Shown here: piece after piece, positions 47,437 to 57,572 of the stretch
Layout of the letters: each line of letters begins with the position of its first letter
Numbering within the stretch: the first letter of the stretch is position 1
Source of the DNA: Polaromonas sp. JS666
GTDB lineage: Bacteria > Pseudomonadota > Gammaproteobacteria > Burkholderiales > Burkholderiaceae_C
Assembly (NCBI RefSeq): GCF_900103405.1
Contig: NZ_FNHX01000004.1
Location: 310,001-374,000 of the forward strand
DNA length: 64,000 nt
Direction of reading: 5' to 3'
The notes under the pieces: generated by a model
Seen by the model: only the letters and a program-made list of their open reading frames with translations
What the model was told of the DNA's origin: nothing
Databases searched by the model: none
Made by a program: the position numbers and the translations under genes

Positions 47437-49068
47437 TCAGGACTGTGCGTCGCCGCCGGGGGCGCCACCATCGGCGGCCGCGGCCCCGGCACCGCCCGCG
47501 CGGGGCTTGCGGCGGCGGCGGCGCTTTTTGGCGGGAGGCATATCGCCCTGCACGTCTGTGCCCGTGCGCTCATCATCATCCGCGCCTTGGTCATCCGGAT
47601 CGCGGTCTTCCTGGTTGCGGGGGGCGAGAGGGGCTGGGGCATCGGGGCGTTTCACGCGCACCCGCGGCGCCTGCGGCTTGCTCTGCAGCTCGCGGCGCGC
47701 TTCCTCGATCATGGCGTGGCGTTCGTCGTCGTAGGCGGTGCTGAATTTTTCCCACCACTCGGCCAGCTCCATGTCGATCTCGCCGGTCTGCGCGCGCAGG
47801 CGCAGGAAGTCGAAGCCTGCGCGGAAACGCGGCTGGTCCAGCAGCGAATAGGGAGCGCTGCCGGTGCGCTTTTCAAAACGCGGCTGCATAGTCCAGATCT
47901 CGCGCATGTCGGTGCCCAGCTTGCCCCGGCCCGAGACATCGCCGATCTTGGCGTTGAAGGCGTCGTCGATGGCGTCCTGCAGCGCGGGCATGAGGTGCTC
48001 GCCGCGCTTTTTGCGCTGTTCCCAGCCCTCGCGCACGTCGGACCACAGCACGCAGGACAGCAAAAAGCTGGGCGCTACCGGCTTGCCTTCGCCGACGCGG
48101 CGGTCGGTGTCCTGCAAAGCGAGCTTGAGGAAGGGTTCGTCGGCGTTTTCAACCACCACGTCGAGCAGCGGGTAGATGCCGGTGCCCAGGCCCAGGGCCT
48201 TGAGCTGGGCGATGCTGGCCATCGCATGGCCGGTCTGCAGCAGCTTGAGCATTTCGTCGAACAGGCGCGACTGCGGCACGTCGGCCAGCAGGCCTTTCAT
48301 CTCGCGCAGCGGGGCCACGGTCTTGTCTTCGAACTTGAAGCCCAGCGCACTGAGCTTGGCCGAAAAACGCACGGCGCGGATGATGCGCACCGGGTCTTCG
48401 CGGTAGCGCACGGCCGGGTTGCCGATCATGCGGATGATTCTTTTCTTGGCGTCCTTGATGCCGTTGTGGTAATCGACCACCACCTGCGTTTCGGGGTCGT
48501 AGTACATCGCGTTGATGGTGAAGTCGCGGCGCGCGGCGTCCTGCTCGATAGGGCCCCAGACGTTGTCGCGCAGCACCCGGCCGGAGGCGTCCACCGCGTG
48601 TTTCATGCCGGCGAGTTCGCTCTTGCTGGTGCGCTCGTTGCCGCCCACCTGCTCGGCCAGGCTGCTGTCCAGGTGGGCGCGGAAGGTCGAAACCTCGATG
48701 ACTTCATGCTCGCGCCCGCGGCCGTAAATGACGTGCACGATGCGAAAACGCCGGCCTATGATGAAGGCGCGGCGGAACAGCGACTTGACCTGCTCGGGCG
48801 TGGCGTCGGTGGCGACGTCGAAGTCCTTGGGCCGCAGGCCCACCAGCAGGTCGCGCACCGCGCCGCCGACGATGTAGGCCTCATAACCGGCATCCTTGAG
48901 GGTGTGCACCACGTCCATGGCGCGGTCGTCCACCAGCTTGACGTCGATGCCGTGTTCCTTGACGCCTACATCCTGGCGCTGGCCGAAGGGGGATTTTTTG
49001 GCCCGTTTTGCACCGGGCTCCGTGCTGTCCGATTTGCCGAACAGCTTGTCGATAAATTTTTTGATCAT
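47437..49068 (-). CDS. pcnB: Poly(A) polymerase I
   Basis: A 543-residue class II nucleotidyltransferase that adds poly(A) tails to RNA for decay. The catalytic domain shows GGAVRDLLVGLRPKDFDVATDA, and RIVHVIYGRGREHEVIEVSTF; the RNA-binding helical domain follows. The C-terminal tail is basic and low-complexity (KKRRRRRKPRAGG). It lies in the perM-hda-HAD-pcnB-folK row with single-digit spacings. Confidence 0.95.
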   Translation of the reverse strand: MIKKFIDKLFGKSDSTEPGAKRAKKSPFGQRQDVGVKEHGIDVKLVDDRAMDVVHTLKDAGYEAYIVGGAVRDLLVGLRPKDFDVATDATPEQVKSLFRRAFIIGRRFRIVHVIYGRGREHEVIEVSTFRAHLDSSLAEQVGGNERTSKSELAGMKHAVDASGRVLRDNVWGPIEQDAARRDFTINAMYYDPETQVVVDYHNGIKDAKKRIIRMIGNPAVRYREDPVRIIRAVRFSAKLSALGFKFEDKTVAPLREMKGLLADVPQSRLFDEMLKLLQTGHAMASIAQLKALGLGTGIYPLLDVVVENADEPFLKLALQDTDRRVGEGKPVAPSFLLSCVLWSDVREGWEQRKKRGEHLMPALQDAIDDAFNAKIGDVSGRGKLGTDMREIWTMQPRFEKRTGSAPYSLLDQPRFRAGFDFLRLRAQTGEIDMELAEWWEKFSTAYDDERHAMIEEARRELQSKPQAPRVRVKRPDAPAPLAPRNQEDRDPDDQGADDDERTGTDVQGDMPPAKKRRRRRKPRAGGAGAAAADGGAPGGDAQS

Positions 49069-49074
49069 GGATAA

Positions 49075-49752
49075 CTAGATAAACAGCTCAAGTATGCGCC
49101 ATCCACGCTCCACCGCCAGCGCCCGCAGGCGCGCATCGGGGTTGGTGGCGACGGGGTGGGTCGCCTTCTCCATCAGGGCCAGGTCGTTCAGGGAATCGGT
49201 GTAAAACGTGGTTTCCACCTCGTCCCAGCCCAGCTTGCGGTCCGCCAGCCATTGTTCCACGCGGGTGACCTTGCCTTCACGGGCCGAGGGCGTGCCCAGG
49301 ATCTCACCGGTCAGCCAGCCCTGGGCGTCGCGTTCCAGCTCCACGGCGATCAGTTCCTTGACGCCGAAAGCCTCGGCAATCGGCCGCGTCACGAATTCAT
49401 TGGTGGCGGTGACGATGACCAGCTCGTCGCCGGCCGCGCGGTGGCTGTCCACCAGCGCCTGCGCCTGGGGGGTGATGGCTTTTTGCACGACCTCACGCAT
49501 GAAGCGGGCATGGGCGGCGGCTGAATTGGCGGCGCCCTGCTCGCGGATCGCCTGGGTGGCGAAGCGCACGTAGTCGTGGATGTCCAGCGTGCCGGCGCGG
49601 TAGTGCTCGAAGAATTCCGCATTGCGCCGCTTGAACTCGGTGCTGTCGCACCAGCCCAGCGCGATCGTGAATTCGCCCCACTCGTAGTCGGAATCGATAG
49701 GGATCAGCGTGTGGTCCAGGTCAAACAGCGCAATCTTTTTCGGGCCCGTCAT
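49075..49752 (-). CDS. HAD family phosphatase, SerB-like
   Basis: A 225-residue HAD hydrolase. Motif I ALFDLDHTLIPIDSDYEW, motif II VIVTATNEF, and motif IV FYTDSLNDLALMEKA are intact. This IB subfamily acts on phosphoserine-like monoesters such as histidinol phosphate; the true substrate is not visible. The gene overlaps hda by four bases and precedes pcnB by six. Confidence 0.9.
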   Translation of the reverse strand: MTGPKKIALFDLDHTLIPIDSDYEWGEFTIALGWCDSTEFKRRNAEFFEHYRAGTLDIHDYVRFATQAIREQGAANSAAAHARFMREVVQKAITPQAQALVDSHRAAGDELVIVTATNEFVTRPIAEAFGVKELIAVELERDAQGWLTGEILGTPSAREGKVTRVEQWLADRKLGWDEVETTFYTDSLNDLALMEKATHPVATNPDARLRALAVERGWRILELFI

Positions 49753-50435
49753 TCACTCTCCAGCATGGACTTGATCAGGGGGATGGTGATGGCGCGCTTG
49801 GTTTGCAGGGCGTAGCCGTCGAGCTGGTCCAACAGCTGCATCAGGCTGCCGAGGTCGCGGGAAAAGCGGGTCAGCATGAAGTCCATGGCGTCGTCGCTCA
49901 GGAACACGCCGCGCGCGTCGGCTTCGCGCCGCAGCACGGCGCGCCGCTCGGGTTCGGTCAGGGCTTGCAGGGCGAACACATGGCCCCAGCCCAGGCGGGT
50001 GCGCAAATCCTCGCGCAGCGCCAGGTCGGCGGGCGGCACGTTGCCGGCGGCCAGCACCCAGCGCGGCCGGCCGTCGGAGGCGCTGAGCGCATTGACAAAC
50101 CAGTTGAAGGCCGCCTGCTGCTGCACCGCGGTGTAGAGGTGGCATTCGTCGAGGATGACGGCGGACCAGGATTCGTTGAACTCGGGCGGCTCCAGCAAGG
50201 AGGCGTCCATCCAGCCGCTGGAGGCGCCCTGCTCGCGCAGTGCCTCGCGCACGGCCTTGAGCAAATGGGTCTTGCCGCTGGCGGCCTCGCCCCAGAGGTA
50301 GGTGGGCACGGGCGAGCGCAGCGTGTTGCCGGCCCACAGCTCCAGGTGCTTGAGCGCGGCCTCGTTCGGCCCGCCGAAAAAATTGGCGAACGAGGGGGCC
50401 GAAGCCAGCCCGATGTCCAGCGCAATCTGTTTCAT
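49749..50435 (-). CDS. hda: DnaA regulatory inactivator Hda
   Basis: A DnaA-like AAA+ protein of about 228 residues, without the DNA-binding domain. The N-terminus MKQIALDIGL holds a clamp-binding QxxLxL-like motif; Walker A is GEAASGKTHLL and the B region AVILDECHLY. Hda with the beta clamp stimulates DnaA ATP hydrolysis after initiation. It sits 13 bases after the AI-2E family gene. Confidence 0.93.
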   Translation of the reverse strand: MKQIALDIGLASAPSFANFFGGPNEAALKHLELWAGNTLRSPVPTYLWGEAASGKTHLLKAVREALREQGASSGWMDASLLEPPEFNESWSAVILDECHLYTAVQQQAAFNWFVNALSASDGRPRWVLAAGNVPPADLALREDLRTRLGWGHVFALQALTEPERRAVLRREADARGVFLSDDAMDFMLTRFSRDLGSLMQLLDQLDGYALQTKRAITIPLIKSMLESE

Positions 50436-50448
50436 GCCCGCCATGTGT

Positions 50449-51528
50449 TTATCCAGGCCCGGCCTTGTAAAGCCGGCTGGCCATGTAGCTGTTCTTGAGG
50501 CGGCGTATGCCCACCAGCAGCACGGCGCTGGCCGGCAGCGCCACCAGCACGCCGACAAAGCCGAATACCTGGCCGAAAGCCAGCAGGGCAAAAATCACCG
50601 CCAGCGGGTGCAGGCCTATGCGCTCGCCCACCAAGCGCGGCGTGAAGTACAGGCTTTCCACCAACTGCCCCACGCCGTAGACCACGGCCACCATGACCAG
50701 CGCCTTGAGCGAGGCGAATTCCAGCAGGCCGGCCAGCACGGCCAGCAACAGGCCCAGGCCGAAGCCGAGGTAGGGGATGAACATCGCCAGGCCGGTGAAA
50801 ACGCCGATAGGCACGGCCAGGTCCAGGCCGAACAGGGCCAGGCCCACGGCGTAAAACACCGCCATGATCAGCATGACCAGCAACTGGCCGCGCAGGTACT
50901 GGCCCAGCACCGCGTCGGCCTCTTCGGTAAAGCTGTCGAAGCCGCCGCGCAGGTGGGGCGGCACCAGTTCGAGCACGCGGGCGACAAACTTGTCCCAGTC
51001 CATCAGCAGGTAAAACAGCGCCACCGGGATCAGCACGGCGTTGCCGACCACGGCCAGCGCGACGCTGCCGCCCAGCTTGAGCGAGGACATCAGCGAACCG
51101 AACAGGTCCTCGAAGTTGGCATTGAGGTACTTGAGCACAAAGGCCTTGATGCTGCCCACGTCCAGCGCCACGTGGATGCCGAACTGCGCCAGCCAGGGGG
51201 AAAGGCTGCTGTTGAGCCTGTCCGCCAGCAGCGGCACCTGCTCGCGCAGCACCGGCAGTTCCTTGGCCATGATGGGCACGATCAACAAAAACAGGCTCAG
51301 CAGCACCACGATAAAGAGGAATTCGACCAGCACCACCGCGACCACGCGCGGCAGCCGGCCCTTGCCCATGTCGTCCAGCCGGTTGACCAGGGGCGTCAGC
51401 GCATAGGCCAGCACGGCGGCCACCACAAAGGGCGTGAGCACCGGCCCCAGCAGCCACAGCGCGAGGACGACCAGGGCAGCGATCAGGCACCAGGCGGCGG
51501 CGCGTTTTTGGGCGGTGGTGAATTGCAT
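50449..51528 (-). CDS. AI-2E family (PerM/YhhT) transporter
   Basis: A 359-residue inner-membrane protein with about seven or eight hydrophobic segments. The start MQFTTAQKRAAAWCLIAALVVLALWLL and the region TGLAMFIPYLGFGLGLLLAVLAGLLEF match this family, which includes the AI-2 exporter TqsA and sodium-proton antiporters. In beta-proteobacteria it stands directly before hda, as here. Whether it moves a signal molecule is unknown. Confidence 0.9.
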   Translation of the reverse strand: MQFTTAQKRAAAWCLIAALVVLALWLLGPVLTPFVVAAVLAYALTPLVNRLDDMGKGRLPRVVAVVLVEFLFIVVLLSLFLLIVPIMAKELPVLREQVPLLADRLNSSLSPWLAQFGIHVALDVGSIKAFVLKYLNANFEDLFGSLMSSLKLGGSVALAVVGNAVLIPVALFYLLMDWDKFVARVLELVPPHLRGGFDSFTEEADAVLGQYLRGQLLVMLIMAVFYAVGLALFGLDLAVPIGVFTGLAMFIPYLGFGLGLLLAVLAGLLEFASLKALVMVAVVYGVGQLVESLYFTPRLVGERIGLHPLAVIFALLAFGQVFGFVGVLVALPASAVLLVGIRRLKNSYMASRLYKAGPG

Positions 51529-51730
51529 AAAGCCTTGGGTTGAGCTGGCCGGAGGAAGCCCGGGAAGGGCCTAAGAACCTGTTCTAAGCGGCCGGATGGG
51601 TAGCCTTTAGAATCTCAGGCTGAATTCTATCGGGCTTGCAGGCCCCTCCAGCGCCGCAAACCCGGCTTCCAGCCCCTCATTCGCCCCCATACCGTCCCTA
51701 CCGCCCCTTACCCGTAGCAAAGCCGACACC
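51529..51730. promoter_or_regulatory. Divergent control region for perM operon and purM
   Basis: No gene is present in these 202 bases. A 12-bp palindrome AGAACCTGTTCT lies at 51574-51585, and TAGAAT at 51608-51613 is a possible -10 for purM. No PurR-type site was recognised with confidence. Confidence 0.45.
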
Positions 51731-52771
51731 ATGACCACCTCCTCCCCTTCCCCCCTGAGCTACAAAGACGCGGGCGTTGACATCGACGCGGGCGACGCGC
51801 TGGTCGAGCGCATCAAGCCCCTGGCCAAAAAAACCATGCGCGAAGGCGTGCTGGCCGGCATAGGCGGCTTCGGCGCGCTGTTTGAAGTGCCCAAACGCTA
51901 CAAGGAGCCCGTGCTGGTCAGCGGCACCGACGGCGTGGGCACCAAGCTCAAGCTGGCCTTTGAGTGGAATATGCACGACACCGTGGGCATAGACCTGGTG
52001 GCCATGAGCGTCAACGACGTGCTGGTGCAGGGCGCCGAGCCGCTGTTTTTCCTCGACTACTTCGCCTGCGGCAAGCTTGACGTCGACACGGCGGCAAGCG
52101 TGGTCGGCGGCATCGCCAAGGGCTGCGAGCTCAGTGGCTGCGCACTGATAGGCGGCGAAACCGCCGAAATGCCCGGCATGTACCCGGCCGGCGAATACGA
52201 CCTGGCCGGTTTTGCCGTGGGCGCGGTCGAAAAATCGAAAATCCTGACCGGCAAGGACGTGAAAGCCGGCGACGTGGTGCTGGGCCTGGCCAGCAGCGGC
52301 GTGCACTCCAACGGTTTCAGCCTGGTGCGCAAATGCATAGAGCGCGCGGCCGGCAATGCCCCCGCCACCCTCGACGGCAAGCCCTTCAAGCAGGCCCTGA
52401 TGGAGCCCACCCGCCTTTACGTCAAGAACGTGCTGGCCGCCCTGGCCGCCCACCCGATCAAGGCGCTGGCCCACATCACCGGCGGCGGCCTGCTGGAGAA
52501 CATCCCCCGCGTGCTGCCCGAAGGCACGGCCGCCCACCTCAAGAAGGGCAGTTGGCCGCGGACCGAGCTGTTCGCCTGGCTGCAAAAAACCGCCGGCATC
52601 GACGACTTCGAGATGAACCGCACCTTCAACAACGGCATCGGCATGGTCGTCGTCGTGGACGCCGCCAACGCCCAGGCCACGGCCAAGACCCTGCGCGATG
52701 CGGGCGAGCAGGTGTACGAGATCGGCGTGATCGCCGCCAAGGGCGACGGCGCCGCCGTCACCGTCGGCTGA
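51731..52771 (+). CDS. purM: Phosphoribosylformylglycinamidine cyclo-ligase
   Basis: A 346-residue AIR synthetase for the fifth step of purine synthesis. It shows [22 protein letters not shown] at the start, [41 protein letters not shown] and [14 protein letters not shown], all standard. Length is normal. The MFS gene follows 41 bases later but is probably not functionally linked. Confidence 0.97.
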   Translation: MTTSSPSPLSYKDAGVDIDAGDALVERIKPLAKKTMREGVLAGIGGFGALFEVPKRYKEPVLVSGTDGVGTKLKLAFEWNMHDTVGIDLVAMSVNDVLVQGAEPLFFLDYFACGKLDVDTAASVVGGIAKGCELSGCALIGGETAEMPGMYPAGEYDLAGFAVGAVEKSKILTGKDVKAGDVVLGLASSGVHSNGFSLVRKCIERAAGNAPATLDGKPFKQALMEPTRLYVKNVLAALAAHPIKALAHITGGGLLENIPRVLPEGTAAHLKKGSWPRTELFAWLQKTAGIDDFEMNRTFNNGIGMVVVVDAANAQATAKTLRDAGEQVYEIGVIAAKGDGAAVTVG

Positions 52772-52812
52772 ACCGGCCGGTAAGAACGCAGGCGGCGGCA
52801 AGCCAGACAGCC

Positions 52813-54036
52813 ATGCCGCAATCCACCCCGCGCCCCGCTGCCCCTCCCCACCGTCTTCCGGCGGCCATCTGGGCGCTGGGCTTTGTCAGCCTGCTGATGG
52901 ACATCTCCTCCGAGATGATCCACAGCCTGCTGCCCGTCTTCATGGTCACGGTGCTGGGCACCAGCCTGTGGGCGGTCGGCCTCATCGAGGGCCTGGCCGA
53001 GGCCACGGCGCTCATCGTCAAGGTGTTCTCGGGCGTGCTCAGCGACTACTGGGGCAAACGCAAACCGCTGGCGCTGCTGGGCTACGGCCTGGGGGCGGCT
53101 TCCAAACCGCTGTTCGCGCTGGCCGCGACCACAGGGCTGGTGCTCGGCGCCCGCCTGCTGGACCGCGTGGGCAAGGGCCTGCGCGGCGCGCCGCGCGACG
53201 CCATGGTGGCCGACCTGGCTCCGCCCGGCATGCGCGGCGCGGCCTTCGGGCTGCGCCAGTCGCTGGACACCGTGGGTGCCTTCGTCGGACCGCTGCTGGC
53301 CATGGGCCTGATGCTGTTGTGGGCCAATGACTTTCGCGCGGTGTTCTGGGTCGCCGTCATTCCCGGTTTCCTGGCTGTGGCGCTGCTGCTGTTCGGCGTG
53401 CGCGAGCCCGGGCGCGAACGCGCGCCGGATGCCCCGCGCGCCAACCCCATCAGCCGCGCCAACCTCAAGCGCCTGGGCGCGCCCTACTGGCGCGTGGCGG
53501 TGCTGGGCGCGGTCTTCATGCTGGCGCGTTTCAGCGAGGCCTTTTTGCTGCTGCGCGCCATGCAGGGCGGCCTGCCGGTGGCCTACGCACCGCTGGTGCT
53601 GGTGGCCATGAACGCGGTCTATTCCCTGGGCGCCTACCCTTTCGGCAAGCTGGCCGACCGCATGAGCCACAGCGCCTTGCTGGCCTGGGGCCTGGGGGTG
53701 CTGGTGGCGGCCGACCTGCTGCTGGCCGCCGGTAGCCACTGGGGCACCGCGGGCGTGGGCATCGCGCTGTGGGGCCTTCACATGGCCATGACCCAGGGCC
53801 TGCTGGCCACCATGGTGGCCGAAACGGCGCCGGCCGACCTGCGCGGCACGGCTTTCGGTTTCTTCAACCTCGCCAGCGGCCTGGCGCTGCTGCTGGCCAG
53901 CACCCTGGCCGGTGTGCTGTGGGACCAATTGGGCGCGCCGGCCACCTTTGCCACGGGCGCCGTGTTCAGCCTTGCAGCGCTGGCGCTGCTGGGAATCTGG
54001 CGCAAGTCACTGCGGCTGCCGGCGGCCGCCGCCTGA
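52813..54036 (+). CDS. MFS transporter
   Basis: A 407-residue major facilitator with about twelve hydrophobic segments. The start at 52813 is chosen since upstream of it the frame lies in purM. ALGFVSLLMDISSEMIHSLLPVFMV, and LSDYWGKRKPLALLGYGLG are typical of a subgroup annotated as multidrug or metabolite pumps, often beside purM in Comamonadaceae. Substrate unknown. Confidence 0.88.
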   Translation: MPQSTPRPAAPPHRLPAAIWALGFVSLLMDISSEMIHSLLPVFMVTVLGTSLWAVGLIEGLAEATALIVKVFSGVLSDYWGKRKPLALLGYGLGAASKPLFALAATTGLVLGARLLDRVGKGLRGAPRDAMVADLAPPGMRGAAFGLRQSLDTVGAFVGPLLAMGLMLLWANDFRAVFWVAVIPGFLAVALLLFGVREPGRERAPDAPRANPISRANLKRLGAPYWRVAVLGAVFMLARFSEAFLLLRAMQGGLPVAYAPLVLVAMNAVYSLGAYPFGKLADRMSHSALLAWGLGVLVAADLLLAAGSHWGTAGVGIALWGLHMAMTQGLLATMVAETAPADLRGTAFGFFNLASGLALLLASTLAGVLWDQLGAPATFATGAVFSLAALALLGIWRKSLRLPAAAA

Positions 54037-54047
54037 TCCCTGGCGAA

Positions 54048-54917
54048 TCAAGCCAGCGCCAGCCCCGCCACCCCCAGCAGCATCAGCGCCGCGCCCAGCA
54101 CCTGCGAAGGCTTGAGGGATTCCTTGAGCAGCCGGGCACCCACCAGCGTGCCTATCAACATGGACATCTCGCGCACCGGGGCCACGTAGCTAAGCGGCGC
54201 GGACTGCACGGCGAACAACACCAGGCAGTAAGCCAGCGGTGAGAGCAGGCCGATCAGCAGGATGGCCGTGCGGTGCTGCCGCCATTGCGCGGCCAGCAAG
54301 GCGCGCTGCGGCAACACCCAGGGCGCGAGCAGCACGGTGCGAAAACCCAGGCCCGCGGCATAAAACAGCACCGGCGCCATGCCCAGGGACTTCACCGCCC
54401 AGCCGTCGACCACGGTGTAGCCGGCAATGCAAAGGCCGGTCAACCCGCCCCAAAGCACCCCGCGCCGCCGCCGCGCGTCCCCGCTGCCTGCGATGCCCGC
54501 CGCGCCGCCGGAGGTCATGAAGACGCCTGCCAGCACCAGGGCCACGCCCAGCCATCCCAGTGCGCTGGGCAGCTCGCCAAGCAAGGCCACGGCCCCCAGC
54601 ACCGCGAGCAGCGGCCCGGTGCCCCTGGCCATGGGATAGACCACGGCGAAATCGGCCACGCGGTAGCCTTTTTGCAGCACCAGCGAATACACCAGGTGCA
54701 GCAGTGCGCTGGCCAGGGCCGCCAGCCACATCCAGCCGTCAAAGGCCTGGGGGTGTTGGTGCCATGCGAGCAGGGCCACCGGCGCCGCGGCCGCCATGCT
54801 GACGCAGCCGAACAGCCAGATAAAGAGCAGGCCGCCCGCCGCGCGCTTGGCCACGATATTCCAGAGCGCGTGGCACACCGCCCCCGCGAGCACGAGCGCC
54901 AGCGTCTGGGCGCTCAT
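54048..54917 (-). CDS. EamA/DMT superfamily transporter
   Basis: A 289-residue inner-membrane protein with ten hydrophobic segments in two EamA repeats (LWNIVAKRAAGGLLFIWLFG and GAALMLLGVAGLALA near the ends). Members export or import amino acids, purines or other metabolites. The start ATG overlaps the stop of the HIT-like gene by four bases (ATGA), so they are coupled. Confidence 0.88.
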   Translation of the reverse strand: MSAQTLALVLAGAVCHALWNIVAKRAAGGLLFIWLFGCVSMAAAAPVALLAWHQHPQAFDGWMWLAALASALLHLVYSLVLQKGYRVADFAVVYPMARGTGPLLAVLGAVALLGELPSALGWLGVALVLAGVFMTSGGAAGIAGSGDARRRRGVLWGGLTGLCIAGYTVVDGWAVKSLGMAPVLFYAAGLGFRTVLLAPWVLPQRALLAAQWRQHRTAILLIGLLSPLAYCLVLFAVQSAPLSYVAPVREMSMLIGTLVGARLLKESLKPSQVLGAALMLLGVAGLALA

Positions 54918-55435
54918 GCCGATGCGCCGGCACCGGTCTCGGGCAGGCGAAATCGGCTGTCCAGCAGGGTTTTGACGCGCCCGGCCACGGCTTCGCATTC
55001 CGCCGCGGTGAGCGGCTCGAATTCCGACGCCCAGGCCGCCATGTCCTCCCAGCGCGGGAATTTGGGCGACTCGCCCCAGCGCCAGTCGGGATGCGCCGCC
55101 TGCCGGTTGCGCCCCAGCACGTGCAGGTGCACCCGGCGCTGCGCCTGCACGTTCTTGGGCCCGGCGGGCGGGGCCTGGTCGTTGAGCGCCCAGTTGCCCG
55201 CCTCCCAGTAATTGAGGCAGCCCTCATGCAGGGCGGGCAGCACGTCCAGCATGGCGCGGCCCGTGGCGGCCACCAGGCAGGACCAGTGGGCCAGCTCCAG
55301 CGGTGCCAGTTCGCTGCGCTCCCAGACCGGCCGCGGCGGGTTGACGACCAGGTGGCCGCCGTCACGACGGTCGCACAAAAGGGCGTCAGGCAGAAGCAGG
55401 GTGCCGCCGGGGCAGCTGTGCAAAACAAGAGGCAT
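54914..55435 (-). CDS. HIT-like protein (diadenosine-phosphate hydrolase fold)
   Basis: A protein of about 173 residues that resembles the HIT superfamily: GGHLVVNPPRPVWERSEL near the N-terminus and RRVHLHVLGRN as the presumptive triad. Only two of the three triad histidines are in the usual places (HLHVLG), so catalysis may differ or be absent. Cys-rich N-terminus is unexplained. The start ATG 55435 is preferred over 55468. It is coupled to an EamA transporter and divergent from a LysR gene. Confidence 0.65.
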   Translation of the reverse strand: MPLVLHSCPGGTLLLPDALLCDRRDGGHLVVNPPRPVWERSELAPLELAHWSCLVAATGRAMLDVLPALHEGCLNYWEAGNWALNDQAPPAGPKNVQAQRRVHLHVLGRNRQAAHPDWRWGESPKFPRWEDMAAWASEFEPLTAAECEAVAGRVKTLLDSRFRLPETGAGASA

Positions 55436-55555
55436 GGAGGAAAACCTTTGGCAGTGAATAATGAGCAAATATGATCAACCGATAAACGGGTCAACCGCCA
55501 TAGTCCTTGAATTTCCTCTACATTGCACTCAAAACCATGAGAAAAACGGCCCCCA

Positions 55556-56482
55556 ATGATGAGTAAAACGGATGACTCCAGCCTCCAGACACTGCCGCTC
55601 AACGCGGTGCGGGTATTTGTGGAAGCCGCGCGCCAGCTCAATTTCAGCCGCGCCGGCCGCGTGCTGGGCATGAGCCAGGGCGGTGTCAGCCGCCATGTCG
55701 CCACGCTGGAGCGCTACTTCGGCCAGCCCCTGTTCGCACGCAGCGGCACCTCGGTGCGCCTGACCGATGCCGGGCGCCTGTATTTCGACACGGTGCAGGA
55801 AGCCCTGTCGACGATAGAGCTGGCCACCCGCCAGCTGGCGCAAAGCCAGGCCGGCGCCCGCCTCATCGTGCGCACCTCGCTGCCCACTTTTGCGATGACC
55901 ACGCTGATTCCCGCCCTGCCCGGCTTCCAGCCCGCGGCCCCGGTGGCGGTGGACCTGGTGACCTCGCTTTCGCCGCCGGGCCCGGGCGACAGTTATGACG
56001 TGCTGGTCACGCGCGACCTGGCCGTCGCCGGCGCCGAGCACTGGCTGCTGGCCGCTGAAAACATCGTGTGCGTGGCGTCCCCCGCGCGTTGCCACGAGTT
56101 CGCTGACCAACCCGTCAGCCAGTGGCAGTTTCTCGCGGCGCAGTCGCGGCCCGATGTGCTGGCCGCCTGGTCCGCCCAGCTGGGCGTTCAGGCGGCCGCC
56201 ATCCATGTCAGCGCCAGCTTCGACCATTACTTCCTGGCGATCGCCGCGGCGACGGGCGGCATGGGCCACCTGGTGGTGCCCGAACTGCTGGTGGCCGAGC
56301 CGCTGCGCCGCGGCCACCTGCTGCGGGCATCCCCTGTGGTGGTGCGCGGCGACGCCAGCTATTCGGCCTATATCAACCCGCGCAGCATGGCTCCCGAAAC
56401 CGCCCGGGTGTTCTGCCGCTGGCTCAAGGGATGGTTCAGGCAGGCGCAGGACGGCCCAGCGGCCGCGCTACAAAAACACTAG
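55556..56482 (+). CDS. LysR family transcriptional regulator
   Basis: A 308-residue LysR-type regulator. [22 protein letters not shown] and [21 protein letters not shown] form the helix-turn-helix; the effector domain follows. The style again matches the GcvA-like group. It faces the HIT-EamA pair across 120 bases, its likely target. The ligand is unknown. Confidence 0.9.
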   Translation: MMSKTDDSSLQTLPLNAVRVFVEAARQLNFSRAGRVLGMSQGGVSRHVATLERYFGQPLFARSGTSVRLTDAGRLYFDTVQEALSTIELATRQLAQSQAGARLIVRTSLPTFAMTTLIPALPGFQPAAPVAVDLVTSLSPPGPGDSYDVLVTRDLAVAGAEHWLLAAENIVCVASPARCHEFADQPVSQWQFLAAQSRPDVLAAWSAQLGVQAAAIHVSASFDHYFLAIAAATGGMGHLVVPELLVAEPLRRGHLLRASPVVVRGDASYSAYINPRSMAPETARVFCRWLKGWFRQAQDGPAAALQKH

Positions 56483-56569
56483 CTGCGGGGACCGATGCCG
56501 ATTGGCTTGCGCTGGACTTTTTGTTATTTCTGTATCAAACTGTTCTACTGGTCCGTCTTTGGAGCGCTC

Positions 56570-57550
56570 ATGCCGGTCATCGCAGTCGTCAACCGCAAGG
56601 GAGGCAGTGGCAAAAGCACACTGGCCGCGCACATCGCCGCCTGGTGTGCGCGCAATGGCAGCTCGGTCATGCTGGGCGACGTGGACCGCCAGCAGTCGGC
56701 GCGCAGCTGGCTCAAGCGCCGCGACGCCGACCTCCCCGCCATTGCCCCCTGGGCCGTGGACCAGAAAAACATGCTGCGCGTGCCCACGGGCATCACCCAC
56801 GTGGTGCTGGACACGCCGGGCGGCATGCACGGCTTCGAACTCGCGCGCGTCGTGATGTTCGCCGACGCCATCATCATGCCGGTGTGCAACTCCATGTTCG
56901 ACCGCGAGTCAGCCGCACAATGCCATGCCGACCTGATGGCCCTGCCGCGCGTGGCCAGCGGCCGCTGCCGCCTCGCCACGGTGGGCATGCGCATCGACGG
57001 GCGCACCAGCGCGGCAAAAGTCCTGGAGGAATGGTCGGAAGGCTTGGGCATGCCCTTTCTGGGCGTGCTGCGCGAAACCCAGCTGTATGTGCGCAGCCTG
57101 GAGCGCGGCATGACGATGTTCGACTTGCCGGCCAGCGCCGCCGCGCCGGACCTGGCGCAGTGGCAGCCCATACTGAACTGGCTCAGGCCCACGCTGTACC
57201 CGCCGCAGGCGGCCAACGACGCCCCCGAACAAGCGCAGGCCAGGACTGTGGCCAAGGCCCCGGCCCGGGTGATCGCGCCCCGGCCCTCGATCGCCGCGAC
57301 GCTGGGCGCCAGGCCGCTCAACCCGGCACCGGTGCAAAAAGTGGCGACAGCTTCACGCCTGGGCAGTTCCCTGCCCGGCAGCCTGATGCCGGCGCAGGAA
57401 TCGCTGGTGCATGGCGCCCGCATGTCCGCCCAGAGCACGGCCCGCGCCGTGGGCCGGCCCGTCCAGGTCAGCACTGCGCCGGCCATGTCGCGCAACGTCA
57501 ATTCGCCGGACGGCCTGCAGATCCCGCAGTTCCTCAAACGCGCCACCTGA
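56570..57550 (+). CDS. Orphan ParA-like ATPase
   Basis: A 326-residue ParA/CobQ ATPase. The deviant Walker A is KGGSGKST at residues 10-17, followed by [16 protein letters not shown] and VVLDTPGG. The start ATG has GGAG upstream (56561). After about residue 210 the protein is a low-complexity Ala/Pro/Arg tail. No parB or parS is adjacent, so it is probably a subcellular-positioning rather than a plasmid-segregation protein, as known for orphan ParAs that place chemoreceptor arrays, pili or other cargo. It lies between LysR and metE genes and has no obvious partner. Confidence 0.85.
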   Translation: MPVIAVVNRKGGSGKSTLAAHIAAWCARNGSSVMLGDVDRQQSARSWLKRRDADLPAIAPWAVDQKNMLRVPTGITHVVLDTPGGMHGFELARVVMFADAIIMPVCNSMFDRESAAQCHADLMALPRVASGRCRLATVGMRIDGRTSAAKVLEEWSEGLGMPFLGVLRETQLYVRSLERGMTMFDLPASAAAPDLAQWQPILNWLRPTLYPPQAANDAPEQAQARTVAKAPARVIAPRPSIAATLGARPLNPAPVQKVATASRLGSSLPGSLMPAQESLVHGARMSAQSTARAVGRPVQVSTAPAMSRNVNSPDGLQIPQFLKRAT

Positions 57551-57572
57551 GGCGCAGCACCGGCCTCCGCCG

